From: Streptomyces sp. NRRL WC-3626
GTDB taxonomy: Bacteria; Actinomycetota; Actinomycetes; Streptomycetales; Streptomycetaceae
NCBI RefSeq assembly: GCF_000718785.1
Contig: NZ_JOCA01000001.1
Coordinates: 558,001-622,000 of the forward strand
Direction: 5' to 3'
Length of the DNA: 64,000 nt
The notes under the pieces were generated by a model. It did no database searches and had not been told where the DNA came from. It saw only the letters and a list, made by a program, of their open reading frames with translations. Each line of letters opens with the position of its first letter. Positions within the stretch are counted from its first letter, which is position 1. This document shows positions 15,634 through 23,099 of the stretch, piece by piece. The position numbers were made by a program, and so were the translations under genes.

Positions 15634-17379
15634 TCAGTTGGCCACGGGGGTCTTGCTCAGGCGCCAGCCGCGGCTGCGGCTGCGCTCGGCCCAGAAGTCG
15701 GCGTAACGGCCGTCCTGGGTGATCAGTTCCTCGTGCGTACCGCGCTGGACGATGTGGCCGCCGTCCAGCACCAGGATCTGGTCGGCGGCGCGCACCGTCT
15801 GCAGCCGGTGCGCGATCACCAGCAGGGTCTTGTCGCGGGTGAGCTCCGACAGGGCCTGCTGGACGGCCCGTTCGTTCGCCGGGTCCAGGGACGACGTCGC
15901 CTCGTCCAGCAGCACGATCGGCGCGTCCTTGAGCAGCGCCCGCGCGATGGAGATGCGCTGCCGTTCACCGCCGGACAGGCCCGCGCCGCCCGCCCCGACC
16001 TGTGCGGACCAGCCGCCGGGCAGCCGCTCGGCGATCTCGTCGACCCGCGCCTGCTCGGCGGCCCGGCGCACCTCGGCGTCGGTGGCGTCGGGGCGGCCCG
16101 CCCGGATGTTGTCCTCGATGGTGCCCTCGAAGAGGTACACGTCCTGGAACACCACGGAGATCCGGGACATCAGCTCCTCGGCCGGCAGCTCACGGACGTC
16201 CACACCGCCCACCCGCACCGCGCCGCCGTGCACGTCCCAGAAGCGGGCGATCAGCCGCGCGATCGTCGTCTTGCCGGAGCCGGACGGCCCGATCAGCGCG
16301 GTCATCGTGCGCTCGGGGATACGGAAGCCGACCCCGTCCAGCACCTTGCGGCCGTCGTCGTACGAGAACTCCACCGCGTCGAACTCGATGCCGGTGCCGG
16401 CCGGGCGGGCCGGGTGCTCCGGTTCGGGCAGCGGCTTCTCGTCCAGCAGCCGCTGCACCCGGCCGAGGGCCGCGCTCGTCGAGCGCAGCGCCGAGCCCAG
16501 GTTGGCGGCCTCCGCCATCGGCTCCACGAACCGGGCGGCCAGCACCAGCAGGGCCAGCAGTTCGGGTACGTCGAGCGAGCCGCCGAGGGCGAGATAGGTG
16601 CCGTACACCAGGATCACCGTGAACGCGGCCTGCACGGTGAGGGTGAAGCCGACCTGGCCCGGGACGCCCGCCACCATGACCTGGCGTCCCGCGTCCCGCT
16701 GGGCGGACAGCGCCTCGTCGAGGCGGTCGCCGCCGGCGGCCCTGGAGCCGGGGAAGGCGCGCAGCACCGGCTGGACGTCGGCGTACTCGATGACCCGGTT
16801 GGCGCCCTCGGTCATCGCCCCGGCGCGCAGCCGGTCGGCGGCTGCGGTGCGGTGGGTGCTCCAGCGCAGCACCAGGGCGATGAACGGGGCGGTGCAGGTC
16901 GCGGCGAGCGCGAGCCGCCAGTCGAAGAGGTACATCAGCACGACGACCGCGGCCGGGGTGAGCAGCCCGTTGATCAGCGGGCGGAACAGATAGCCGGGGA
17001 CGCGCATGATGCCCATCACGGACTGGGTGGTGAGGTTGCTCAGCTCTCCGGTCCTGGTCGGGCCGAACCAGCCGAGGGGCAGCATGGAGACGTGGTCGCC
17101 GATGCGGTGGTGCAGCACCCTGGAGAGGGCGGCGCCCGCCTTGAAGCCGGTCTTGGTGGCCAGGTAGTGGACCACCGACTGGGCCACGGCCGCGGCGGCC
17201 AGCGCCCATACCCAGGGCCAGGCCTGCTCCGGGTCGTCGCCGAGCAGTCGCTCGAGCACCGGCACGATCAGGACGAACGCCACGGCCTGGAGGATCGCCC
17301 CCACGACCTGGAGGGCGAGTACGTTGCGCAGCAGCCGGCGCTCGGCGGGGCCGACCACGGCCATCAGTTGACGGATCAT
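15634..17379 (-). CDS. ABC transporter, fused membrane and ATPase domains (YbtQ/IrtB-like)
   Basis: This 581-residue half-transporter has six predicted N-terminal membrane helices (first about 18-55). The nucleotide domain carries Walker A GPSGSGKTT, Q-loop VVFQDVYLFEGTI, signature LSGGERQRISIARALL, Walker B APIVLLDEATSSLD and the switch histidine in LLVIAHRL. It forms a heterodimer with the overlapping upstream gene (stop/start TGATG). The pair resembles the exporter-fold siderophore importers IrtAB and YbtPQ more than drug pumps, an impression from the sequence that a phylogeny should test. The start is the ATG at 17379; a longer frame to 17490 lies inside the upstream gene. Confidence 0.9.
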   Translation of the reverse strand: MIRQLMAVVGPAERRLLRNVLALQVVGAILQAVAFVLIVPVLERLLGDDPEQAWPWVWALAAAAVAQSVVHYLATKTGFKAGAALSRVLHHRIGDHVSMLPLGWFGPTRTGELSNLTTQSVMGIMRVPGYLFRPLINGLLTPAAVVVLMYLFDWRLALAATCTAPFIALVLRWSTHRTAAADRLRAGAMTEGANRVIEYADVQPVLRAFPGSRAAGGDRLDEALSAQRDAGRQVMVAGVPGQVGFTLTVQAAFTVILVYGTYLALGGSLDVPELLALLVLAARFVEPMAEAANLGSALRSTSAALGRVQRLLDEKPLPEPEHPARPAGTGIEFDAVEFSYDDGRKVLDGVGFRIPERTMTALIGPSGSGKTTIARLIARFWDVHGGAVRVGGVDVRELPAEELMSRISVVFQDVYLFEGTIEDNIRAGRPDATDAEVRRAAEQARVDEIAERLPGGWSAQVGAGGAGLSGGERQRISIARALLKDAPIVLLDEATSSLDPANERAVQQALSELTRDKTLLVIAHRLQTVRAADQILVLDGGHIVQRGTHEELITQDGRYADFWAERSRSRGWRLSKTPVAN

Positions 17380-19190
17380 CAGACGGCCTCCTCGACCGCG
17401 GGGCGGTTGCCGGTGACGGCCTCGTGCGCGGCGGCGGGTTCCTCCGCGCCGCCGGGCCGCCATACGGTGCTGCGCTCGTGGGCCTGCCACATGCCCGCGT
17501 AGGTGCCGCGCAGGGCCAGCAGTTCGGTGTGCGTGCCCCGCTCCACCACCCGGCCGGCGTCCAGGACGACGATCTGGTCGGCGTCCTTCACCGTGGACAG
17601 ACGGTGCGCGATGACCAGCAGGGTGCGGCCGTACGTGAGCTCCGACAGGGCGTCCTGCACGGCCGCCTCGGACTCGGGGTCCGCGTACGCGGTCGCCTCG
17701 TCCAGGACGAGGACGGGGGTGTCCGCGAGCATCGCGCGGGCGATGGACAGGCGCTGGGCCTCGCCGCCGGAGAACCTGGCGTCCTCGCCGACCACGGAGT
17801 CGTAGCCGCGCGGCAGTTCGGTGATCCGGTCGTGGATACGGGCGCGCCTCGCGGCGTCCATGAGCTGTTCGTCGGTGGCGTCCGGGCGGGCGATCAGCAG
17901 GTTGGCGCGGACGGTGTCGCGCAGCAGCCGTACGTCCTGGAAGACGAACGACATCCGGCGGTAGATCTCCTCGGGGGCGAGGTCCCGCAGGTCCTTGCCG
18001 CCGACGCGGACGGTGCCCTCGTCCGGGTCCCAGAAGCGCGGCAGCAGCGACGCGAGCGTGCTCTTGCCGGCGCCCGAGGGGCCCACCAGCGCGGTGGTCG
18101 TCCCGGGGGCCAGGGTGAGGTCGACGCCGTCGAGGACGCGGTGCTCACCGTCGTGGGAGAAGGTGACGTTCTCGAAGGTCACCGCTCCCGGGCCCGCCTT
18201 CGCGGGGTGCACGGGCAGGGCCAGTTCGGGGGTGGCCAGCACCTCGCCGATACGGTCCGCGGCGGCCTTCGCGGCCCGGACCTCCTCCTCGGCGAAGCTG
18301 ATCGTCAGCACCGGCGTGGTGATGCCCACCGCGAGCAGCGCGAACGGGATCAGGTCCTCCGGGGCGGTGCGTCCGGCCGTGATCAGCGCGGTGCCGCCGA
18401 GCAGCACCGTGAACAGCATCGTGGGCGCCGACAGCACGATCTCCGACAGGGCCCTCGGGGTGACCAGCGAGTCGACCCAGCCGCGGAAGAACGCGGCGAA
18501 CCGGTCCGCCGCCTCGGTGTAGCGGCGGTGGGCCCGGCGGGTCTGGCCGAACGTCTTCACCACGGCGATGCCCTGCGCGAACTCGACGGCCGAGCCGTTG
18601 ATGTCCGTCATCGCGGCGTCCAGCGCGGGCAGGTTCTTCTTGAACGCGGCACCGGTGCGGCCGAACAGGCCGATGCCGAGGACCAGCGGGATCATCGTGA
18701 TCAGGGCCATCCGCCAGTCCACCCAGAACAGGTAGGCGAGCGTCGACAGCGGCACGATCACCGCGGCCGTCAGCTCCAGCAGGGAGTGCGCGACCAGGTG
18801 GTGCAGTGCGTGTACGTCGTCCTGCACCGCCTTCTTCACGGCGGCTCCGCCCCGGCCCGAGAACCAGCCCAGCGGGACTCTGTCCAGCCGGCCGATCAGC
18901 AGCCTGCGGACGGAGAGCTGCAGGTCGTTCTCCGCGAGGTGGCTGACCACGCTCGCGGCCACCAGGAACAGCAGCCGCACCAGGAGACAGGCGCCGGCCA
19001 GCGCCGTGACCGTCCAGGCGCGGTCGCGGTCCACCGGGCCGTCCGCGAGCAGCACCCGGGCGAGCTCGGCGACGGCGACGAACGGGGCGATGTTGAGCAG
19101 GGCGGCGACGGCCTGGCAGAGCACCGCCAGAGCCAGCCGCCTGCGGACGGGCTGCAGTAATGACGGGAGCGCGGCGGGTTCCGCGGGCAT
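17379..19190 (-). CDS. ABC transporter, fused membrane and ATPase domains (YbtP/IrtA-like)
   Basis: This 603-residue half-transporter has an N-terminal membrane domain. The nucleotide domain carries Walker A GPSGAGKST, Q-loop FVFQDVRLLRDTV, signature FSGGEAQRLSIARAML, Walker B TPVLVLDEATAYAD and IAHRLSTV. The signature starts FSGGE rather than LSGGE, and the usual S of DEATSSLD is AYAD, so the two sites of the heterodimer may differ. A GGAGGACG site precedes the ATG at 19190. It is divergent from a TetR gene across two copies of a palindromic operator. Transport of the cluster product or of a metal chelate is inferred. Confidence 0.9.
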   Translation of the reverse strand: MPAEPAALPSLLQPVRRRLALAVLCQAVAALLNIAPFVAVAELARVLLADGPVDRDRAWTVTALAGACLLVRLLFLVAASVVSHLAENDLQLSVRRLLIGRLDRVPLGWFSGRGGAAVKKAVQDDVHALHHLVAHSLLELTAAVIVPLSTLAYLFWVDWRMALITMIPLVLGIGLFGRTGAAFKKNLPALDAAMTDINGSAVEFAQGIAVVKTFGQTRRAHRRYTEAADRFAAFFRGWVDSLVTPRALSEIVLSAPTMLFTVLLGGTALITAGRTAPEDLIPFALLAVGITTPVLTISFAEEEVRAAKAAADRIGEVLATPELALPVHPAKAGPGAVTFENVTFSHDGEHRVLDGVDLTLAPGTTTALVGPSGAGKSTLASLLPRFWDPDEGTVRVGGKDLRDLAPEEIYRRMSFVFQDVRLLRDTVRANLLIARPDATDEQLMDAARRARIHDRITELPRGYDSVVGEDARFSGGEAQRLSIARAMLADTPVLVLDEATAYADPESEAAVQDALSELTYGRTLLVIAHRLSTVKDADQIVVLDAGRVVERGTHTELLALRGTYAGMWQAHERSTVWRPGGAEEPAAAHEAVTGNRPAVEEAV

Positions 19191-19256
19191 CGTCGTCCTC
19201 CAGATCGGGATACGGGGGGATAGGGGTGGGCGGGGGTGTGAGCGCTACGAGGGGTT

Positions 19257-19301
19257 ACTACCCAGTGGGTAATACTAGATGCTACTACCCACTGGGTAAT
19301 A
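19257..19301. promoter_or_regulatory. Duplicated palindromic TetR operator
   Basis: ACTACCCAGTGGGTAATA at 19257-19274 and ACTACCCACTGGGTAATA at 19284-19301 are two nearly identical copies, 27 bases apart, with the palindromic core TTACCCACTGGGTAA or its variant. They lie in the gap between the ABC operon and the divergent TetR gene and almost certainly overlap the ABC promoter. Confidence 0.8.
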
Positions 19302-19380
19302 AACTCTGCCCACCATACGATGGACCGGGCGGGCCGGGTCAAGAAGTACCGGGACGCCTGGACACAGAGGAGTGGATACA

Positions 19381-20118
19381 TTGCGTGCCATGCCCAGCTC
19401 ACCCGCACCCGGTGGCCGTGGGCGGCGGCCCGCCGACCGGCCGCCGATCACACCCACGGGCATCGTCGACGCGGCGCTGCGGCTCACCGAGACGGACGGG
19501 CTCGACGCCTGGTCCACCCGGCAGCTCGCCGCCGCGCTGGAGGTCTGGCCGCGCGCCGTCTACCACCACGTCGGGGACCGTGACGCGGTGGCGGACGCCG
19601 TGGCCGACCGGGTGGTGAGCATGATTCCGCTGCCGCCGCGGGAGCTCGAGTGGCGGGAGTGGTTCAGCACGCTGCTGCTGGAGGGGCGGCCGCTGCTGCG
19701 GCGGTACCGGGGGGTGGCGCGGCGGCTGGTGCGGATCGGGCCGATCATTCCGTCGGCGCTGACGATGATGGACCGGGGGATCCTGGTGCTGCAGCAGGCG
19801 GGGTTCGCGGACGGGGCGACGGCGGCGTACCGGTATCTCACGAACTCGGCGTTCACGCTGGTGATGGTGGAGGACGACCGGGCGGAGAACCTGCCGGAGG
19901 CGCGGGTACGGCTGGCGGGTGCGCTGGCCGCCCACCGGGACGATCCGGAGCGGCGGGGTCTGGCCGCGGTGGGCGCGGCGGTCACGAGCCGGGGCACGGA
20001 CGATCCGGAGGCGATCGCGGCACTGGAGGACGACTTCTACGCGTACACGGTGGCCCGCTCCCTGGACGGCGTCGCCACGGTCCTCACCCGCCCGGACCGC
20101 GGCGGCCTGCCCGGCTGA
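19381..20118 (+). CDS. TetR-family repressor
   Basis: This protein of about 245 residues has a basic N-terminus, the TetR helix-turn-helix (TGIVDAALRLTETDGLDAWS, TRQLAAALEVWPRAVYHHVGD) and an all-helical ligand domain ending YAYTVARSLDGVATVLTRP. The start is uncertain. The TTG at 19381 sits 8 bases after a GAGGAG site and is preferred. GTG at 19372 is too close to that site, and ATG at 19390 is 17 bases away. It is divergent from the ABC pair and probably represses it through the duplicated operator. Confidence 0.88.
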   Translation: MRAMPSSPAPGGRGRRPADRPPITPTGIVDAALRLTETDGLDAWSTRQLAAALEVWPRAVYHHVGDRDAVADAVADRVVSMIPLPPRELEWREWFSTLLLEGRPLLRRYRGVARRLVRIGPIIPSALTMMDRGILVLQQAGFADGATAAYRYLTNSAFTLVMVEDDRAENLPEARVRLAGALAAHRDDPERRGLAAVGAAVTSRGTDDPEAIAALEDDFYAYTVARSLDGVATVLTRPDRGGLPG

Positions 20119-20480
20119 GCGGCCTCGGACCTGACGCCCGCGCCCCCACCGTCCGTCCGGTGGGGGTTCGGGCAGCGCCCAGGCGGCCCCCCGCCCTCCG
20201 CGGGCACTCGTGCCGCTGGGGCGGCACGGGTGGGCGCGACGGCACCCCGTAAGCGCCGGCGCCCGCCGCACCCCGCCCTCCGCGGGCAGTCGTGCCGCTG
20301 GGGCGGCACGGGTGGGCGCGACGGCACCCCGTAAGCGCCGGGCTGCGCGAAGACCCCCCGGCCCACACCAACGCCGGGCACCCGTACGACACCGGGGCCC
20401 GGCCCTTTCACCACCGCGCGGGTGGGCGCGACGGCGACCGCAGGCGCAGGGGGCGCAGGCCCCGCAAAAGGCCGGCCAGG
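20119..20480. repeat. Gene-free interval with a duplicated 70-base hairpin repeat
   Basis: No gene is seen in these 362 bases between convergent genes. Two nearly identical copies of a unit of about 71 bases lie at 20189-20259 and 20271-20341 (82-base period). Each contains the perfect hairpin GTGCCGC-TGGG-GCGGCAC (20210-20227 and 20292-20309) followed by GGGTGGGCGCGACGGC. A third partial copy, GGGTGGGCGCGACGGC, follows near 20420. The hairpins probably serve as terminators for both converging genes. Confidence 0.7.
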
Positions 20481-21779
20481 TCAGTAGTAGAGGAGGGCCT
20501 GGGCCCAGTCCTCCTCCGGGCCGAAGAGTCCGCGCGGCTTCAGTGCGTCGGGGTTCGACGTCAGTACCGACGTCGGGACCAGGGAGCCCGGCGCCAGCGC
20601 CTCCACCCGGCACGGCACCCCGAGGGACCGGGCCACCGCCTCCGTGAGCCGCCGCTCCACTCCCGCCGCCTGCGACTCCACCTGGATGTGCAGAAGGTCC
20701 CGCCCCGCCCGCGCCCGCCAGAACAGCACGCCGTCCGACGCCGGCAACCCGAACACCAGGTCCTCCACCTGCTGCTGATCCACCGTGCCCGTACCCACCG
20801 GCCACGCGAACCCGCCCCGCCCCAGCACCCGCACCACCGGCAGCCGCCACCCGCAGGCGCAGTCCGTGTACTCCACCTCCACCTCGTCGTCGAGGTTGTA
20901 CCGCAGCAGCGGCATCGCCTCGCGGTACAGCGGGGTCACCACCAGCCGCCCCCGGCCCTCCTCCGACAGCTTGCCGCTCGACGGGTCGAGGACCTCGCAC
21001 AGCACCCGGTCCGCCCACAGATGCAGCCGGCCCTGCGGGCACTGCCCGGCCAGTGTCCCCGTCTCCGTGGAGCCGTACTCCTCGACGACGGGGGCGTTCC
21101 ACAGGGAGCTGATACGGGCCCGCCGGGCCGGGGACAGCGGCTCGCCGCCGACGAACAGGGCCCGCAGGGAGGGGAAGTCGGTCGCCGGGTCCAGGCCGGC
21201 CGCCCGCGCCGCCGCCGCCCACAGCAGGGCCTCCGTCGGGTTGGACCACGTCAGCGTGACACCGAGGCGGTGCAGCAGCCGTACCGTACGGGCCGCGGGC
21301 GTCGCCGCGGAGCGGCTGTCGGCCGGGACCACGGTCGCCCCCTTCGAGCGGGCCGCGGCCTGCGCCAGATGGCCCGTGATCATGAGGGCGTAGGGCGTGC
21401 GGACCAGGAAGACGTCGCTCGGCTCGATGCCGACCCACTTGCGGGCGTAGCGCTCCGCGAGGTCCGCCCAGTCGCCCTCGGTGTAGTAGGAGGCCGTGGG
21501 CTGCCCCGCCGAACCGCTCGACTCGTGGTAAGTGGCAAGCTCCGTACGGTTCACCGCGAGCAGCCCGAACGGGTACGCGTCCCGCAGGTCCTGTTTGCTC
21601 GTCGGCTCCAGCGAGCGCAGGTCGGCCGCGGTGGCGGGGGCCGAGCGGCCGCTCTCGCGGGCCCGGTAGAAGGGGGAGCGGGCGGCTCGGGCGAGGAGCG
21701 GCGCCAACTGCCGTTCCTGGAGCGCGCGCAGTTCCTCGATGCTCTTCCAGTCACCGATCTGCGGCCTGGTCACTGTCAT
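20481..21779 (-). CDS. Phenylacetate-CoA ligase-like (PaaK-type) adenylate-forming ligase
   Basis: This 432-residue ANL-superfamily ligase is of the short PaaK type. The phosphate-binding motif ESSGSAGQPT is at about 86-95, LFVGGEPLS precedes the adenine motif VEEYGSTETG, and YRLLRYNL-like sequence (REAMPLLRYNLDDEV) and a CxC pair (CACGW) follow. It should activate an aryl or acyl carboxylate to its adenylate and thioester. Nataxazole-type clusters also carry more than one ligase, so this one may activate the second building block. It is divergent from the acyltransferase operon across two TGAGT-N7-ACTCA palindromes. A GAGGAGG site precedes the ATG at 21779. Confidence 0.88.
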   Translation of the reverse strand: MTVTRPQIGDWKSIEELRALQERQLAPLLARAARSPFYRARESGRSAPATAADLRSLEPTSKQDLRDAYPFGLLAVNRTELATYHESSGSAGQPTASYYTEGDWADLAERYARKWVGIEPSDVFLVRTPYALMITGHLAQAAARSKGATVVPADSRSAATPAARTVRLLHRLGVTLTWSNPTEALLWAAAARAAGLDPATDFPSLRALFVGGEPLSPARRARISSLWNAPVVEEYGSTETGTLAGQCPQGRLHLWADRVLCEVLDPSSGKLSEEGRGRLVVTPLYREAMPLLRYNLDDEVEVEYTDCACGWRLPVVRVLGRGGFAWPVGTGTVDQQQVEDLVFGLPASDGVLFWRARAGRDLLHIQVESQAAGVERRLTEAVARSLGVPCRVEALAPGSLVPTSVLTSNPDALKPRGLFGPEEDWAQALLYY

Positions 21780-21848
21780 GGCGGGTGCCTCCTCGGGACG
21801 TCGCCCACGCCTGTCGGGTCAGCACAGCAGCCGGGAGGCCGGTCCTCG

Positions 21849-21944
21849 TGAGTGCGCGCCACTCATCCCCCCGCGGTCGCGTCGCACACCCGAAGGGGCG
21901 CTGTCCGGGGCGGGCGGCGCGTCAAGCTGAGTGACTGCTACTCA
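21849..21944. promoter_or_regulatory. Two TGAGT-N7-ACTCA operator-like palindromes (right divergent promoter)
   Basis: TGAGTGCGCGCCACTCA at 21849-21865 and TGAGTGACTGCTACTCA at 21928-21944 lie in the 240-base gap between the PaaK-like ligase and the acyltransferase operon, 79 bases apart centre to centre. They match the pair at 11949-12022, which indicates coordinate control. Confidence 0.65.
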
Positions 21945-22019
21945 GGTGGGCCCCCTCGCCCGGATGTTGTGCTGACCGGCATCCACCGTGTGCACACAGC
22001 CAAGAGGAGAGGGGCCGGG

Positions 22020-23099
22020 GTGAAGGTCGAGGACATTCATCTGGCGGGCGTGGGCTGCTACGTTCCCGAGCTCGTGCCGACCGACGTGGCGGTCAAGGAA
22101 GGCCGTCTCGACGCCGGAGTCCGGGAGGCGTCGGGCATCGAGTCCGTCGCCGTCGAGGACACCGTGCCGGCGCCGGACATGGCGATCCGCGCCGCCCGTA
22201 CGGCACTGGCACGATCCGGGCAGCAGCCCGACGACTTCGCCGCGCTGCTGCACAGCAGCGCCTACCACCAGGGGCCCGACGGCTGGTCGGCCCCGCACTA
22301 CGTACTGCTGAACACCCTCGAGCGGAACATCCCGGCGATGGAGATCCGGCAGGGCTGCCTCGGCATGGTGGCCGGCCTGGAGGCCGCCGCCTGCCGACTG
22401 TCCCTGGACCGGTACACCGGCGGCACGGGCCCGGACAGCGTCCTGCTCACCACCGGGGACAACTTCTCCACCCCGATGGTCGACCGGTGGACGTCCTCCA
22501 AGCTGTTCCTGTTCGGGGACGCCGGCTCCTCCCTCGTGGTGTCGCGGCGGCCCGGCTTCGCCAAGGTGCTCGCCGTCGGCTCGCTGTCGGACCCGCGCAT
22601 GGAGGCCCTGCACCGGGGCGGCGAGGCCCTGCTGCCGCCGAGCGTCACCGCGGGCATCCCGCTGGACTTCGACTCCCGCGTCCAGTACTGGCGCAAGCAG
22701 TGGGCGTCCGGGGTGAAGCCGCCCATCGGGCACTTCGGCGACCAGGTCGCGGCGATCGCCGAGCGCACCGCCGCCGAGGCCGGTGTCGCGCTGTCCGACA
22801 TCCGCCGCTTCTGCCACGTCGGCTTCAACGAGGACCCGCTGCTCACCATGTTCCTGGAGCCGCTCGGCGTCAGCCTGGAGCAGGGCACCTGGGAGATCTG
22901 CCGGCGGATCGGCCACACCGGGGTCAGCGACTTCGTCATCGCCCTGGAACGGCTGTGGCTGGACGGCGAGGTCGGCCCCGGTGACCACGTGATGCTCATC
23001 GGCGCCGCCACCGGCATGGAGGCCGGGTGCGCCGTACTGGAGATCACCGCGGAGCCGACGGCCGAGCAGCGTGCGGTGACGTCGGGCGGGGAGGCGTGA
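22020..23099 (+). CDS. KASIII-like acyltransferase
   Basis: This 359-residue thiolase-fold protein is of the ketoacyl-ACP synthase III type. The nucleophile is C113 in RQGCLGMVAGLEAA, and the histidine H266 lies in FCHVGFNED. The third triad position, normally the Asn of GNTS, is His (H299 in GHTGVSD). Loss of the Asn is seen in KASIII relatives that transfer acyl groups to O or N instead of condensing carbon. In benzoxazole clusters a KASIII-like enzyme joins the activated acyl unit to 3-HAA. The GTG start at 22020 has an AGGAGAGGGG site. It is the first gene of the operon and overlaps the next gene (TGATG). Confidence 0.85.
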   Translation: MKVEDIHLAGVGCYVPELVPTDVAVKEGRLDAGVREASGIESVAVEDTVPAPDMAIRAARTALARSGQQPDDFAALLHSSAYHQGPDGWSAPHYVLLNTLERNIPAMEIRQGCLGMVAGLEAAACRLSLDRYTGGTGPDSVLLTTGDNFSTPMVDRWTSSKLFLFGDAGSSLVVSRRPGFAKVLAVGSLSDPRMEALHRGGEALLPPSVTAGIPLDFDSRVQYWRKQWASGVKPPIGHFGDQVAAIAERTAAEAGVALSDIRRFCHVGFNEDPLLTMFLEPLGVSLEQGTWEICRRIGHTGVSDFVIALERLWLDGEVGPGDHVMLIGAATGMEAGCAVLEITAEPTAEQRAVTSGGEA

